Source: an uncultured Bacteroidales bacterium
GTDB lineage: Bacteria; Bacteroidota; Bacteroidia; Bacteroidales; Paludibacteraceae
Reading direction: 5' to 3'
Length of the DNA stretch: 64,000 bases
NCBI GenBank assembly: GCA_937891975.1
Contig: CALAUA010000013.1
Location: 62,001 to 126,000 of the forward strand
The notes below the pieces were generated by a model. It was not told where the DNA came from and made no database searches. It was given only the letters and a program-made list of their open reading frames with translations. The first letter of the stretch is position 1. Each line of letters starts with the position of its first letter. Position numbers and translations under genes: made by a program. Positions 8,865 to 18,679 of the stretch are shown here, one piece after another.

Positions 8865-9932
8865 TTACACAATCTTCGCAGGAATCAACTTCTCACGAAT
8901 CTTTACGTAAATAATGGTTTCTTTCTTAGCAAACGCTGTTTGCACATACCCCATACCAATGCCCACTTTGGTAGTAGGGAGCATGATACCGCTGGTGACA
9001 TTACCAATCGTATTGCCCTCTGCATCGCAAAGCTCATAGCCACAACGTGGAATAGCACGCTCTTGGCACTCGAAATGCACCAATTTGCGCTTCACGCCCT
9101 CAGCTTTCTGTTTTAGCAAATACTCTTTGTCGATAAAGTCCTTAGCATCAAACTTCGTAATCCAACCCAATCCTGCTTCCAATGGCGAAGTGGTGTCATC
9201 TATATCATGACCATAGAGGCAGTACCATTTCTCCAGACGCAAACTGTCGCGTGCGCCCAATCCGATGGGTGCCAAACCGAATTCTTTGCCTACCTCGAAG
9301 AGCGCATCCCATATCTGTTGGCTATGCTCTTTTGGGAAATACAACTCAAATCCACCTGCTCCTGTATAGCCCGTATTGCTGAGGATTACGCCTTGTACAC
9401 CTGCGAATGACCACTCGCGGAAAGCATAATAGGGAATCGCACTCAAATCGGCATCAGTCAGCAGTTGCAACATCTCTGTGGCCTTAGGTCCTTGCACCGC
9501 CAATTGACCATAGCGATCGCTGGCGTTCTCCAATTGCACACCGAACGTATTGTGCTCGTTTACCCATGCCCAATCCTTGTCGATATTGCCTGCATTCACA
9601 ACGAGCAAGTACTTGGTGGTGGAGTACTTGTAGATAATCAGGTCATCTACGATACCACCCTTGCCGTTAGGGAAACAAGTGTATTGTGCTTTGCCTGCTT
9701 CGAGTTTGCTCACGTCATTGGTGGTGATATATTGCAGGAAGTCCAATGCCTTCTCACCTTTCACCCAAAACTCGCCCATGTGGCTCACATCGAACACACC
9801 TACGCCTTCGCGCACGATGATGTGTTCTTGATTGATACCTGTAGGGTATTGAATAGGCATATTAAAGCCCGCAAAATCTGCCATCTTCGCTCCCAGAGCG
9901 ATATGGATGTCTGTAAATGGAGTTGTTTTCAT
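8865..9932 (-). CDS. gcvT: Aminomethyltransferase, glycine cleavage system T protein
   Basis: 355 residues from the ATG at 9932; a GTG seven codons upstream (9953) is also in frame, but homologues begin at [10 protein letters not shown]. The T protein takes the aminomethyl group from lipoylated H protein and forms methylene-tetrahydrofolate plus ammonia. Matching parts are [40 protein letters not shown], the [15 protein letters not shown] region, [16 protein letters not shown] and [20 protein letters not shown]. The other gcv genes are not in this window. It is the last gene of a minus-strand run after pepT, 51 bp away across a heptamer repeat. No glycine riboswitch fits in that gap. Confidence 0.95.
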   Translation of the reverse strand: MKTTPFTDIHIALGAKMADFAGFNMPIQYPTGINQEHIIVREGVGVFDVSHMGEFWVKGEKALDFLQYITTNDVSKLEAGKAQYTCFPNGKGGIVDDLIIYKYSTTKYLLVVNAGNIDKDWAWVNEHNTFGVQLENASDRYGQLAVQGPKATEMLQLLTDADLSAIPYYAFREWSFAGVQGVILSNTGYTGAGGFELYFPKEHSQQIWDALFEVGKEFGLAPIGLGARDSLRLEKWYCLYGHDIDDTTSPLEAGLGWITKFDAKDFIDKEYLLKQKAEGVKRKLVHFECQERAIPRCGYELCDAEGNTIGNVTSGIMLPTTKVGIGMGYVQTAFAKKETIIYVKIREKLIPAKIV

Positions 9933-9944
9933 ATATTTCTTGTC

Positions 9945-9973
9945 TCTAAACACTAAACTCTAATCACTAAACT
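9945..9973. repeat. Heptamer repeat (CTCTAAA/CACTAAA) between pepT and gcvT
   Basis: CTCTAAA CACTAAA CTCTAAT CACTAAA in phase. The same heptamer family occurs at 27804-27836, about 28670-28745 and 63627-63660. Confidence 0.75.
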
Positions 9974-9983
9974 ATCTTGCAAA

Positions 9984-11195
9984 TTACGCTTTGCGTACAA
10001 TTTGCAAGATTACCTGCATTGCCTTCTCCATGGATGGGATAGGCAAGTACTCAAATCGGCTATGGAAGTTCACACCACCTGCGAAGATGTTAGGGCAGGG
10101 GAGTCCCTCAAACGAGAGGCGTGCGCCGTCTGTTCCGCCACGGATAGGTTGCACCTTAGGTGTCACACCCACCTCTTTCATCGCCTCCTCCACGAGTGTC
10201 ACGATATGCATCACAGGTTCCACTTTCTCGCGCATGTTGTAGTATTGGTCGCGGAGCTCTACCTCTACGGTGCCTTCGCCATATTCTTGATTAATCTTGC
10301 GTGCCAAGTGCTCCATCTCGCGTTTGCGGCTCTCAAAGCGTGCGCGGTCGTGGTCGCGGATAATATATTGCAAGGTAGTTTCTTCTACGCTACCGTTCAT
10401 AGCGATGAGGTGATAAAATCCCTCATAACCTTGTGTGTGCTCTGGTGTCTCCCAACGTGGCAACATAGTGGCAAACTGATTAGCAATACGCATAGAGTTG
10501 ATCATCTTATGGTAACCATATCCTGGGTGTACATTCACGCCATGCACTTTCACTTTGCAGCCCGCTGCGTTGAAGTTCTCGTATTCCAGTTCGCCCACAG
10601 CACCACCGTCCATGGTGTAGGCAAAGTCGCAACCGAACTTCTCCACATCAAAGTGGTCGGCACCTTGACCAATCTCCTCATCTGGCGTGAAGCCCACACG
10701 AATCTTGCCGTGCTTTATTTCAGGGTGTTGAATCAAGTACTCGCAAGCGGTCACAATCTCTGCCAAGCCCGCTTTGTCGTCTGCACCGAGCAGGGTAGTT
10801 CCGTCAGTCACGATAATGTCTTGCCCTTTGTAATCCAGTATCTCAGGGTATTTGGCTACTTCGAAGACGATGTTCTTCTCTGCATTGAGCACGATGTCTT
10901 GACCATCGTAGTTAGTGACGATGCGTGCTTTTACGTTCTTGCCACTCGCATCAGGAGCAGTGTCCATGTGAGCGATAAAACCGATGACGGGTTTGCCTTC
11001 CACGTTGGCGGGTAGGGTAGCCATCACATAGCCATTGTCGTCGAGTGTCACCTCTTGCATGCCAATCTCTTTGAGTTCATTGGCGAGGTACTTCGCAAAC
11101 TCCATCTGCCCTGAAGTAGAGGGCGTCATATTGGTTTCTTCATCCGATGTGGTGCAGAAACTCACATACTTTAAAAATCTGTCGGTTAGTGTCAT
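9984..11195 (-). CDS. pepT: Peptidase T (tripeptide aminopeptidase, M20B)
   Basis: 403 residues, normal PepT length. It is a cytoplasmic di-zinc aminopeptidase that removes the N-terminal residue of tripeptides. Metal-site motifs are visible: [14 protein letters not shown] (His, Asp), [17 protein letters not shown] (bridging Asp), [11 protein letters not shown] (catalytic and ligand Glu), YTMDGG (Asp) and the C-terminal [12 protein letters not shown] and [10 protein letters not shown] (His). Its start codon overlaps the stop of the upstream dehydrogenase gene (ATGA), implying translational coupling. Confidence 0.96.
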   Translation of the reverse strand: MTLTDRFLKYVSFCTTSDEETNMTPSTSGQMEFAKYLANELKEIGMQEVTLDDNGYVMATLPANVEGKPVIGFIAHMDTAPDASGKNVKARIVTNYDGQDIVLNAEKNIVFEVAKYPEILDYKGQDIIVTDGTTLLGADDKAGLAEIVTACEYLIQHPEIKHGKIRVGFTPDEEIGQGADHFDVEKFGCDFAYTMDGGAVGELEYENFNAAGCKVKVHGVNVHPGYGYHKMINSMRIANQFATMLPRWETPEHTQGYEGFYHLIAMNGSVEETTLQYIIRDHDRARFESRKREMEHLARKINQEYGEGTVEVELRDQYYNMREKVEPVMHIVTLVEEAMKEVGVTPKVQPIRGGTDGARLSFEGLPCPNIFAGGVNFHSRFEYLPIPSMEKAMQVILQIVRKA

Positions 11196-12118
11196 AGTAC
11201 TATATTCATTTTATCAATTTCATTCTTTTGCCACGCGAGGATATTGTCGCAGACATTCTCGCACATGGCTATTCGTCCTTCCCAGGTACCTGTGCCCGTG
11301 TGGGGTGAGAGCACCACATTGTCAAGCGTGAGCAGTTCTGGAGTAATCTGTGGCTCGTGCTCATACACATCCATCGCAGCACCTGCTATCTCACCTTCTT
11401 TCAGTGCCTTCACCAACGCTTGTTCATCTACGTGTGCACCGCGCGCGGTGTTGATAAGGTAGGCGGTCGGTTTCATCATACGCAATGCTTTGCCGTCAAT
11501 GATATGCTTCACTTCAGGCGTGTAGGGTAGGTTGAGACTCACGAAGTCTGCCGTCTGGAGTAGAGTTTCCTTGGAAACGTAATTTATGCTGTCAGGATTC
11601 GGGAGTCGGGATTCCAATGTGGATTCGGGTATGGGGCGGCGATTATGGTAGATGACGGTCATACCTGCTGCGATGGCACGTCTCGCCAATGCTTGCCCTA
11701 TACGGCCCATGCCGATGATACCCAAGGTCTTGCCATACAGCGAGTGGCTGAGGTTGTTCATCACGCCAAAGGGCTCTGCTTTGCCTTCTCTGAGTTTGCG
11801 GTCGAACTCTGCTGTACGTCTTGCCACATCGTGCATGAGTGCAAAAGCCAACTCTGCTGTAGGCTCAATCACTGGATTGGGGGTATTGGTCACACGAATA
11901 CCGCGTTCCCGACATGCTTCGAGGTCAATATTATTGAACCCCACACCAAAATTCGCCACCAATTGCAAATGCGGTGCTGACATAATCATCTCGCGCGTCA
12001 CTGGCTTGTCAAAGGTGCTAACCAGTACCTCTGCCTCTTCTAATGCAGCATACAATTGGTGTGTGCGCAAGCGTTGAAATCCTTCTTCTGGTAGCGATGT
12101 GGTAAAAGCTATTTTCAT
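11192..12118 (-). CDS. D-isomer-specific 2-hydroxyacid dehydrogenase (glyoxylate/hydroxypyruvate reductase type)
   Basis: 308 residues. NAD(P)-dependent enzymes of this family reduce 2-oxoacids to D-2-hydroxyacids. The Rossmann motif [16 protein letters not shown], the catalytic Arg in [13 protein letters not shown], the Glu of YEHEPQ and the catalytic His in LSPHTGTGT are all present. YHNRR after the second beta strand is the usual discriminator region for NADP-type glyoxylate reductases. Substrate is not determined. The segment between YHNRR and YVSKETLL is a few residues longer than I would expect, and its DNA carries GGATTCGGG twice, resembling intergenic repeats near 22390 and 41140. The gene lies between an AI-2E-type permease and pepT on the same strand. 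Confidence 0.88.
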   Translation of the reverse strand: MKIAFTTSLPEEGFQRLRTHQLYAALEEAEVLVSTFDKPVTREMIMSAPHLQLVANFGVGFNNIDLEACRERGIRVTNTPNPVIEPTAELAFALMHDVARRTAEFDRKLREGKAEPFGVMNNLSHSLYGKTLGIIGMGRIGQALARRAIAAGMTVIYHNRRPIPESTLESRLPNPDSINYVSKETLLQTADFVSLNLPYTPEVKHIIDGKALRMMKPTAYLINTARGAHVDEQALVKALKEGEIAGAAMDVYEHEPQITPELLTLDNVVLSPHTGTGTWEGRIAMCENVCDNILAWQKNEIDKMNIVL

Positions 12119-12137
12119 GATGTGATTAGCCTAATGG

Positions 12138-13319
12138 TTACTGCTGTTTTTTCTTGTTCTTTCTAATGCGCATCTTTGTTTTCTGCCACCAAAGTGGTTT
12201 CACAGGTATAGAATGTGTCATATCATCAGACATATGCAGCACAAAACGCTTGTAATAGGAGATAAGCAGGGTTGTGACGGGCAAGGCAATAATCATACCT
12301 ACAAAACCGAGCAACGATCCCCAAACCGACAAGCTGAGTAGAATCCAAGCGGGGCCCATACCAGTTACATTGCCCATGATTTTAGGTACTAATATCAAGT
12401 TTTCGACTAGTTGTACAAAGGCAAATACTGCGGCGATACATAATAGCACCACCCATATTGGTCGTCCTGATTCTGCCGCCTGAATCAGACCGAGTAGCAC
12501 AGCAGGCAATGCGCCCAAAATTTGCATGTATGGTACCAAATTGAGCACACCAATCATCAGTCCTAAACCGATGCCCATAGGTAATCCAATAATCTGAAAA
12601 CCAATGGCAAACAATACGCCATTGATACCTGCTATTATGGCTTGTCCACGAAAATAGGCATTCATGTTGTTATCCAAATCACGAATCAGCATTTGTGTGC
12701 CTTCGCTGAAGCGTTTAGGGATATATCGATGCCAATTAGTAGTAATTTTCTCATAGTCAATCAGCAAGAAAATGATGTACATTAGGCAGATAAAAATCAC
12801 AGTCAAACTCATTACTGCATTCACCCCATTAGTAATCCAACCGCCTAAGACAGGTATAAATTCTTTGATACCTTGTTGCACCTCTTCTGACTGAAGCAAT
12901 GTCTTAACATCCAGACTCTGAATAACTTTCTCTATCTGTTCGTTAACACGTGGAGAGAAATATTCATGTCCGTTCCACTGAGTCACGTATTCCTTTACAC
13001 TTCTGGATAGCGAAGTAGCTTGCTTACTGATGGCAGGTACTACTGCGGCTATTGCACCTGTTAGCAAACCCACAACCAATAGTATTGTAACTATTACTGA
13101 CAGAACACGATTCTTTAGGCGGCACTTGTGTTGAAAGAAGTTCACGATAGGTGCCAACATATACGCCACCACAAAACTAATCAAGAATGGTAACAACACG
13201 CCGCTCAAACGACGTATCAACATATACAACGCCGCCAATACTAACAACGTGATAACACCATGAATTATTGCGGAACGATTAATTGATTGTTGATTACTAT
13301 TTTCACCTTGTTCTGTCAT
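12138..13319 (-). CDS. AI-2E family transporter (PerM/YhhT-like permease)
   Basis: 393 residues. The protein has an N-terminal pair of membrane segments (VITLLVLAALYMLI, LLPFLISFVVAYMLAPIVNFF), a periplasmic or amphipathic middle segment (about 100-170) and a block of several hydrophobic helices, ending in a basic tail (KMRIRKNKKKQQ). This is the usual AI-2E/PerM layout, with the family-typical GxxxGxxxxxxNLVPY stretch (GLGLMIGVLNLVPYMQILG). Members have been linked to autoinducer export or ion transport, but substrate cannot be inferred here. It is the first gene of the minus-strand run leading to gcvT. Confidence 0.88.
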   Translation of the reverse strand: MTEQGENSNQQSINRSAIIHGVITLLVLAALYMLIRRLSGVLLPFLISFVVAYMLAPIVNFFQHKCRLKNRVLSVIVTILLVVGLLTGAIAAVVPAISKQATSLSRSVKEYVTQWNGHEYFSPRVNEQIEKVIQSLDVKTLLQSEEVQQGIKEFIPVLGGWITNGVNAVMSLTVIFICLMYIIFLLIDYEKITTNWHRYIPKRFSEGTQMLIRDLDNNMNAYFRGQAIIAGINGVLFAIGFQIIGLPMGIGLGLMIGVLNLVPYMQILGALPAVLLGLIQAAESGRPIWVVLLCIAAVFAFVQLVENLILVPKIMGNVTGMGPAWILLSLSVWGSLLGFVGMIIALPVTTLLISYYKRFVLHMSDDMTHSIPVKPLWWQKTKMRIRKNKKKQQ

Positions 13320-13367
13320 CTTTTTGTGCTGATAATAACGTTTTTTCTATAAAAATCAAATTTGGCG

Positions 13368-13375
13368 CAAAGTTA
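13368..13375 (-). promoter_or_regulatory. Probable -7 element for the AI-2E permease gene
   Basis: TAACTTTG read on the minus strand, 48 bp upstream of the permease start. No convincing -33 TTG is seen at the usual 20-nt distance, so this is a weaker call than the other promoters. Confidence 0.45.
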
Positions 13376-13434
13376 CAAAAAAGATTTGATATAAAAAAAT
13401 AAAATAAAATTTTATTATGTTTTTTCTATTTTGC

Positions 13435-13465
13435 TTGTGTATATGCGAAAAATGTAGTATCTTTG
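13435..13465 (+). promoter_or_regulatory. Bacteroidota-type promoter for the carboxyltransferase-serC operon
   Basis: TTG at 13435-13437, a 20-nt spacer and TATCTTTG at 13458-13465. The leader to the start codon at 13564 is about 90 nt, with repeated AACCCTTA-like words but no clear hairpin. Confidence 0.8.
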
Positions 13466-13563
13466 CACGATAATTGTTGAGGGGTAAGAAAACTATTACA
13501 ACTTTTAAAACCCTTACAGCTTTTTCAACTTAATATAATTGAACCCTTAAAACTAATTACAAT

Positions 13564-15480
13564 ATGGCTAAAAAAGAAATTCAATTCTCCCTTGTCTATC
13601 GCGACATGTGGCAGAGTAGTGGCAAGTATGTGCCACGCAAAGATCAATTGGCAAAGATTGCTCCAGTCATTATCGACATGGGCTGTTTTGACCGCGTAGA
13701 AACCAATGGCGGTGCCAGCGAACAAGTCAATCTTCTCTATGGCGAGAATCCTAATATAGCAGTACGCACCTTTACCAAGCCCTTCAACGAGGCAGGTATC
13801 AAGACCCACATGCTCGACCGTGGTCTCAACGCACTGCGTATGAACCCTGTGCCTGCGGATGTGCGCCAACTCATGTATAAGGTGAAACATGCGCAAGGTG
13901 TGGACATCACGCGTATCTTCTGCGGCTTGAATGACCCTCGCAATATCATCCCATCCATCAAATGGGCGAAGGAGGCAGGTATGACCGCACAAGCGACCAT
14001 GTGTATCACCTATTCTAAGGTGCACAATGCGGAATACTATATCAACCTCGCAGAAGAACTCATCGCCAATGGTGCACAAGAAATCTGCCTCAAGGATATG
14101 GCGGGTATCGGTCGCCCTGCAATGCTCGGAACTATTGTATCTGCTATCAAGGAGAAACATCCTGATATCATCATCCAATACCACGGTCACTCGGGCCCTG
14201 GCTTCTCTGTAGCCAGTATGCTAGAGGTAGCTAAGGCAGGTGGCGACGTGCTCGACGTAGCTATGGAGCCACTCAGTTGGGGTATGGTACACCCAGACGT
14301 AATTACTATCCAATCTATGCTCAAAGATGCGGGCTTCCTCGTGAAGGACATCAATATGAAGGCATACATGGAGGCACGTTCGCTCACCCAATCGTTCATC
14401 GACGACTTCCTCGGCTACTGGATTGATCCACGCAACTCGAAGATGACTTCGCTCCTCGTAGGTTGCGGTCTGCCAGGTGGTATGATGGGCTCGCTCATGG
14501 CTGACCTCAAGGGTATGCACGCAGCTATCAACGCCAACCTCGTGAAACGTGGTCAAAGTGCCCTCAGCGAAGACGAACTGCTGGTTGAGCTCTTTGACGA
14601 GGTACAACGTATCTGGCCTATGCTCGGTACTCCTTGTCTCGTGACACCATTCTCACAATATGTGAAGAACGCTGCGCTCATGAACCTCTACAGTAAGTCT
14701 ATGGGCGAGAAGCCATTCACTCGCATGGACCCTGCTATGTGGGGCATGATTCTCGGCAAGTCGGGTAAATTGCCAGGCGAACTCGCACCAGAGATCATCG
14801 AACTCGCTAAAGAGAAAGGCATGGAGTTCTACACCGATGACCCACAAGCCCTCTATCCAGATGTTCTACCACAATTCATCGCCGAGATGGAAGAGAAAGG
14901 TTGGGACCGTGGTCAAGACGATGAAGAACTCTTTGAGTTCGCTATGCACGAGAAGCAATACCGTGAGTATAAGTCGGGTCAAGCCAAAGAGCAATTCAAC
15001 AAAGATTTGCTCGAGCGCATGGAGAAAGCCGCACAAGGAGGCAAACAAGTTACCTTTATCTCTGCTGCCGACAAACGCGCAATCTTGCACCCTAACGCTG
15101 AACCATTAGAGGCAACGCTCTCTGGTAAAGTGCTTTGGGAACTCGACTTCAACGAGGACAGCAAAGCCCCTGCATTGGGTACATTCTACAAGCAAGGCGA
15201 TGTGGTATGCTACCTCCAAACCCCTCATGGCATCGAGCCAATTCGTGCGTTTGAGCACTGCCGCATAGTGGCTATCGACAAGGAGCAAGGGGCTACCGCA
15301 GTCAAGGGCGATGCACTCTGCTGGGTGGAGAAAGCCGACCTTGTAGAGGAGATTATCACCGATGTCAAAGGTGCTGCCAAGAAGGTTAAAGATGCTATCA
15401 AAGATGCAGTCAAGAAAGCAGACGACCAAGTCATTGAGGGCGCTGAAAGTAAATGGAAATTCACGAAAAATCATAAGTAA
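13564..15480 (+). CDS. Carboxyltransferase-domain protein (oxaloacetate decarboxylase alpha / pyruvate carboxylase B-like)
   Basis: 638 residues. The N-terminal ~470 residues form an HMGL-like TIM barrel of the PYC/OadA type: YRDMWQSSG carries the metal-binding Asp, ICLKDMAG the Lys that is carbamylated in homologues, and YHGHSGPG the His-x-His ligands. Residues about 470-600 resemble the linker and a biotinyl-type fold ([17 protein letters not shown]), but the biotin-acceptor motif (A/S)MKM is absent, so this chain is probably not itself biotinylated. The tail is Lys/Asp-rich ([16 protein letters not shown]). Similar proteins annotated as oxaloacetate decarboxylase occur across Bacteroidales. 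The reaction probably moves CO2 to or from pyruvate; the exact substrate is inferred. serC starts 1 bp after its stop. Confidence 0.82.
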   Translation: MAKKEIQFSLVYRDMWQSSGKYVPRKDQLAKIAPVIIDMGCFDRVETNGGASEQVNLLYGENPNIAVRTFTKPFNEAGIKTHMLDRGLNALRMNPVPADVRQLMYKVKHAQGVDITRIFCGLNDPRNIIPSIKWAKEAGMTAQATMCITYSKVHNAEYYINLAEELIANGAQEICLKDMAGIGRPAMLGTIVSAIKEKHPDIIIQYHGHSGPGFSVASMLEVAKAGGDVLDVAMEPLSWGMVHPDVITIQSMLKDAGFLVKDINMKAYMEARSLTQSFIDDFLGYWIDPRNSKMTSLLVGCGLPGGMMGSLMADLKGMHAAINANLVKRGQSALSEDELLVELFDEVQRIWPMLGTPCLVTPFSQYVKNAALMNLYSKSMGEKPFTRMDPAMWGMILGKSGKLPGELAPEIIELAKEKGMEFYTDDPQALYPDVLPQFIAEMEEKGWDRGQDDEELFEFAMHEKQYREYKSGQAKEQFNKDLLERMEKAAQGGKQVTFISAADKRAILHPNAEPLEATLSGKVLWELDFNEDSKAPALGTFYKQGDVVCYLQTPHGIEPIRAFEHCRIVAIDKEQGATAVKGDALCWVEKADLVEEIITDVKGAAKKVKDAIKDAVKKADDQVIEGAESKWKFTKNHK

Positions 15481-15481
15481 T

Positions 15482-16573
15482 ATGAAGAAATACAATTTCA
15501 ATGCAGGACCAAGTATCCTGCCCGCAGAAGTGATCAAACAAACAGCAGAGGCTGTTATCGATTTTCAAGGCGAAGGCCTGAGTATCCTTGAAATTTCTCA
15601 CCGCGCCAAGTATTTCCAACCCGTTGTGGATGAGGCAGAAGCACTTATGAAAGAGCTGCTGAATATCCCTGAGGGCTATCGTGTGATTTTCGTAGGCGGT
15701 GGCGCTAGTTTGCAATTCTGCATGGTGCCATTCAACTGTCTAGAGCACAAAGCCGCATACCTCAATACGGGCGTATGGTCCAAAAAAGCCATCAAAGAGG
15801 CAAAGGCCTTTGGCGAAGTGGTAGAAGTGGCTACTTCTGCTGCGGATAACTTCACCCATATCCCAATGGATTTCGAAGTACCACAAGATGCTGATTATCT
15901 GCATATCACTACCAATAATACCATCTATGGTACCGAGATTTCAGACGAGAAACTCCAAGCTATCTACGAGAAAAAAGGCAATGTACCTTTGATTGCAGAC
16001 ATGTCTTCTGATATCCTCTCTCGCCCTATTGATGTAAGCAAATACGATATTATCTACGGTGGTGCACAAAAGAACCTCGCACCTGCAGGTGTCACCTTCG
16101 TGATTGTAAAAGAATCCTTCCTTGGCAAAGTCACTCGTCATATCCCAACAATGTTAGATTACCGCACTCATGTGGAGAATGGCAGTATGTTCAATACTCC
16201 TCCTGTATTGCCAATCTATACCGCTATGCTCACCCTGCGTTGGTTGAAAGCTAATGGCGGCTTGCAAGCTGCTTTGGAGCGTAATGTGGCTAAGGCAGAA
16301 TTGCTCTACAAGGCTATTGACGAGAGCAAGATTTTCGAGGGTACTGCCAAGAAAGAGGATCGCTCACTCATGAATATCTGCTTTGTTTTGAAACCAGAGT
16401 ATGCCCACTTGCAAGACGACTTCTTTAAGTTTGCTACTGCAAAGGGTATGGTCGGAATCAAGGGACACCGCCTCGTGGGTGGTTTCCGCGCAAGTACCTA
16501 CAATGCTATGACCCTCGAAGGCGTACAAGCCCTCGTGGACTGCATGAAAGAGTACGAGCAATCTGTCCTCTAA
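15482..16573 (+). CDS. serC: Phosphoserine aminotransferase
   Basis: 363 residues from the ATG at 15482, one base after the preceding stop codon; an in-frame ATG at 15362 lies inside the upstream gene and is not used. SerC converts 3-phosphohydroxypyruvate to phosphoserine with glutamate, using PLP, in serine and pyridoxal synthesis. Family signs are [11 protein letters not shown] at the N-terminus, [14 protein letters not shown], the PLP Lys in [17 protein letters not shown], and the C-terminal [16 protein letters not shown]. The usual partner serA is not adjacent. Coupling to a carboxyltransferase gene suggests control with central C3/C4 metabolism. The other pdx-pathway gene in the window, pdxA, is about 2.1 kb away. 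Confidence 0.97.
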   Translation: MKKYNFNAGPSILPAEVIKQTAEAVIDFQGEGLSILEISHRAKYFQPVVDEAEALMKELLNIPEGYRVIFVGGGASLQFCMVPFNCLEHKAAYLNTGVWSKKAIKEAKAFGEVVEVATSAADNFTHIPMDFEVPQDADYLHITTNNTIYGTEISDEKLQAIYEKKGNVPLIADMSSDILSRPIDVSKYDIIYGGAQKNLAPAGVTFVIVKESFLGKVTRHIPTMLDYRTHVENGSMFNTPPVLPIYTAMLTLRWLKANGGLQAALERNVAKAELLYKAIDESKIFEGTAKKEDRSLMNICFVLKPEYAHLQDDFFKFATAKGMVGIKGHRLVGGFRASTYNAMTLEGVQALVDCMKEYEQSVL

Positions 16574-16600
16574 GCATTACGTAAAGTCCTATAAATCAAT

Positions 16601-16624
16601 AAAAGCAGCTCATGAGCTGCTTTT
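16601..16624. terminator. Bidirectional terminator after serC
   Basis: A 24-bp perfect palindrome (AAAAGCAGCTCA / TGAGCTGCTTTT) followed by ATTTTGTATTG. It serves both serC and the convergent PH-domain gene. Confidence 0.9.
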
Positions 16625-16647
16625 ATTTTGTATTGTATTTATTGAAA

Positions 16648-17157
16648 TCAATCTTTCTCTTCTACTTCACCGATAGCGGTAAAAACACTGCAATCTTTCA
16701 CACTCACAACCACAGGTTGTTTAGTCTTGCGTACAATCACACATACGTTAGAAGGATTCGTTACTAATGAGAAATGGCGACCACAATCGCTACTATCAAA
16801 CACACCGAGATTGCCAAAAAACATACCCATACCCACAATACGATGTGAGTCAATCCCCTGAGGATAATGCTTAATGGCTACCACTTCTTCGGCGGGTATA
16901 TGCACTTTCCCAATTAACATATACACATCAATAGCATGCTCGTTGACTTTCACTTTGCGAGGGCACATGCATACGGCACTCAATAGTGCAACCGCGAGGA
17001 CACCTGCTGATATCCAGTATATTACGCGAGTTAAGGTGTCTGGCGTAACTATTGCGCGTTGCGACAAATATACGATAGCTACCACAATAATAATGGTGCA
17101 GATAATCGTCGTCCACAAAATGTCCTGACTAAATGGTAAAAATGATGTTGTTTTCAT
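16648..17157 (-). CDS. Membrane-anchored bacterial PH-domain protein
   Basis: 169 residues from the ATG at 17157; the longer frame upstream runs through the promoter. Two hydrophobic helices (ILWTTIICTIIIVVAIVYL and VIYWISAGVLAVALLSAV) are followed by a cytoplasmic or periplasmic beta-rich domain of about 100 residues (KVKVNEHAIDVYMLIGKVHIP to GMGMFFGNLGVF to VVVSVKDCSVF). The layout resembles the bPH_5-type pleckstrin-like domains common in Bacteroidota. Function is unknown. It has its own promoter and is a single-gene unit. Confidence 0.65.
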   Translation of the reverse strand: MKTTSFLPFSQDILWTTIICTIIIVVAIVYLSQRAIVTPDTLTRVIYWISAGVLAVALLSAVCMCPRKVKVNEHAIDVYMLIGKVHIPAEEVVAIKHYPQGIDSHRIVGMGMFFGNLGVFDSSDCGRHFSLVTNPSNVCVIVRKTKQPVVVSVKDCSVFTAIGEVEEKD

Positions 17158-17203
17158 AATAATTTCGTTAAAAAATGAACACTGATTTTGTTTAATTGCG
17201 CCG

Positions 17204-17234
17204 CAAAGGTACTGCAAATTTGCGATATGAACAA
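17204..17234 (-). promoter_or_regulatory. Promoter for the PH-domain gene
   Basis: On the minus strand TTG (17232-17234), a 20-nt spacer and TACCTTTG (17204-17211). The start codon is about 45 bp downstream. Confidence 0.85.
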
Positions 17235-17298
17235 TAGCCAAAGGTATTTGCACACGCTTTGCAAATATATATATACTGATAATCAGTTGGTTATATTT

Positions 17299-17844
17299 TT
17301 AGTTGCACACGCTTGTTTGTTTTGTAATGAGGTACGACAATAAGTCTTCTTGCAGATAATTGGACAACTCAGCAGAAGGTAAACCTAACTTTTTCGCAAT
17401 ACGATATTTGTAATTACGAATGCTTTTTTCGGAATAACAAATATGTGTAGCTATGTTTTCCAAAGTTAGGTTAGAATATACCATGTAATACAAGCAAAAT
17501 TGCACCTCACGTTCTGAAAGTGAACTACGAACTTCAAAATCGGTAATCCAACCATCTAGTAGAGTATCTATATCCATTTTCAATTTGCTGTAATTCATCC
17601 ATGCCTTCTGTGGAATGGGGTATTTCGTTTGGATATTAGACAATCGTTTGTCTCGCTCATAGAGGCATTGTTGTTTATGCAGAGCCATTTCTTGTTTTTC
17701 CATTCGTTCTGATAACTGATTGATTTTTTTCAATGCTGCTTGCAAGCGAGTAGTTTCTTGTTTGCGTGGTGAAAGAATAGCAATGAGTGCAATCAATCCT
17801 GCTAATAAAAAAACAATTGGTTCGATGATACTGATGTAATCCAT
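17299..17844 (-). CDS. Membrane-anchored LuxR-type HTH protein
   Basis: 181 residues from the ATG at 17844, chosen because the in-frame ATG at 17871 lies within the -7 element. An N-terminal membrane helix (IVFLLAGLIALIAIL) is followed by a coiled coil (about 35-75, Glu/Gln/Lys-rich) and a C-terminal helix-turn-helix (about 110-175: SLSEREVQFCLYYMV, LENIATHICYSEKSIRNYKYRIAKKLGL) of the LuxR/GerE kind. No receiver or sensor domain is visible. This TM-coil-HTH layout is seen in Bacteroidales regulators. It may sense envelope state; target genes are unknown. Confidence 0.7.
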   Translation of the reverse strand: MDYISIIEPIVFLLAGLIALIAILSPRKQETTRLQAALKKINQLSERMEKQEMALHKQQCLYERDKRLSNIQTKYPIPQKAWMNYSKLKMDIDTLLDGWITDFEVRSSLSEREVQFCLYYMVYSNLTLENIATHICYSEKSIRNYKYRIAKKLGLPSAELSNYLQEDLLSYLITKQTSVCN

Positions 17845-17868
17845 GTTCCTAATTGGATGATTTTTCTG

Positions 17869-17900
17869 CAAAGGTACTGCAAAAAAAGTAAATATGCAAA
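17869..17900 (-). promoter_or_regulatory. Promoter for the membrane HTH gene
   Basis: Minus strand: TTTG (17897-17900), 20-nt spacer, TACCTTTG (17869-17876). It sets the start codon at 17844. The rest of the 272-bp gap to the next promoter shows nothing I can name. Confidence 0.87.
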
Positions 17901-18086
17901 TAATTACACATTATTTTCACTAGAGATGGGGAATTCTCTAAACTCTGTGCACTAAGCGATAGCTGCTTTACCATTCCTTACATTTTATCAGAAAAACCGA
18001 ACATTATACTTATGAATACTTGCCTATGAATATAATCTTTCTAACTGCCTTCCACAAGTGAAAAGTACTATAAATACTTTTTTTTC

Positions 18087-18117
18087 TTGCATATGTGCAA
18101 AAAAAGTAGTAACTTTG
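18087..18117 (+). promoter_or_regulatory. Promoter for the nitroreductase-pdxA-alaS run
   Basis: TTG at 18087-18089, 20-nt spacer, TAACTTTG at 18110-18117; start codon at 18145. Confidence 0.87.
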
Positions 18118-18144
18118 CGCGATTTTTTAACATAATGACTAATT

Positions 18145-18654
18145 ATGCGTGATTTTCAAAGTTTGTGCCAAATACGGCGCTCGTATAGAAAATATACCAA
18201 CCAACCAGTAGAGCAAGAGAAGTTGGATTACATTATTCGTTGTGCGCTCATGTCGCCTGCGGGTAAGAGAATGAACCCATGGCACTTCGTGGTAATCAAA
18301 AACGAAGAGATTCTCCGCCAGTTAGCTGGTTGTCGCACCTACGGAAGTGGAATGTTTGATACCGCCATGGCGGGCATCGTGGTGGCGGCAGATACCAGCG
18401 TGATTGATACATGGCAATGCGATGCAGCTATCGCTGCGCAGAATATTTGGCTTGCTGCTGCGGACCAAGGATTGGGTGCATGTTGGTGTCATGTGTATCA
18501 GCGTGAAGGTGCAGAAGATCTTGTGCGCAAGTTGACGGGACTGCCTGAGAACTATACCGTACTATGCGTGATGTCCCTCGGCTACAAGAACGAAGAGCGC
18601 AAACCATTTGATTTTGAAAAACTGCAATACGATAAAGTTACGCAGATAGATTAG
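18145..18654 (+). CDS. Nitroreductase-family FMN oxidoreductase
   Basis: 169 residues, at the short end for the family. The N-terminal RRSYRKYTNQPVEQEKL with LMSPAGKRMNPWHFVVI forms the FMN-binding start typical of nitroreductases. The middle GACWCHVYQREGAED is the usual hydrophobic turn, and the C-terminal VLCVMSLGYKNEERKPF closes the dimer FMN site. Reactions in the family range from nitro and quinone reduction to flavin destruction, so substrate is open. The next gene (pdxA) starts 25 bp later across a short run of TTAGAGT heptamers. Confidence 0.85.
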   Translation: MRDFQSLCQIRRSYRKYTNQPVEQEKLDYIIRCALMSPAGKRMNPWHFVVIKNEEILRQLAGCRTYGSGMFDTAMAGIVVAADTSVIDTWQCDAAIAAQNIWLAAADQGLGACWCHVYQREGAEDLVRKLTGLPENYTVLCVMSLGYKNEERKPFDFEKLQYDKVTQID

Positions 18655-18679
18655 AGTTTAGAGTTTAAAGGCAAGGTAT

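Noticed and set aside
10002..11015. Long plus-strand frame opposite pepT
   Set aside because: Its protein has no recognisable domain, and pepT on the other strand is fully conserved; it is a shadow of that gene. The same applies to long frames opposite alaS, gcvT and purC.
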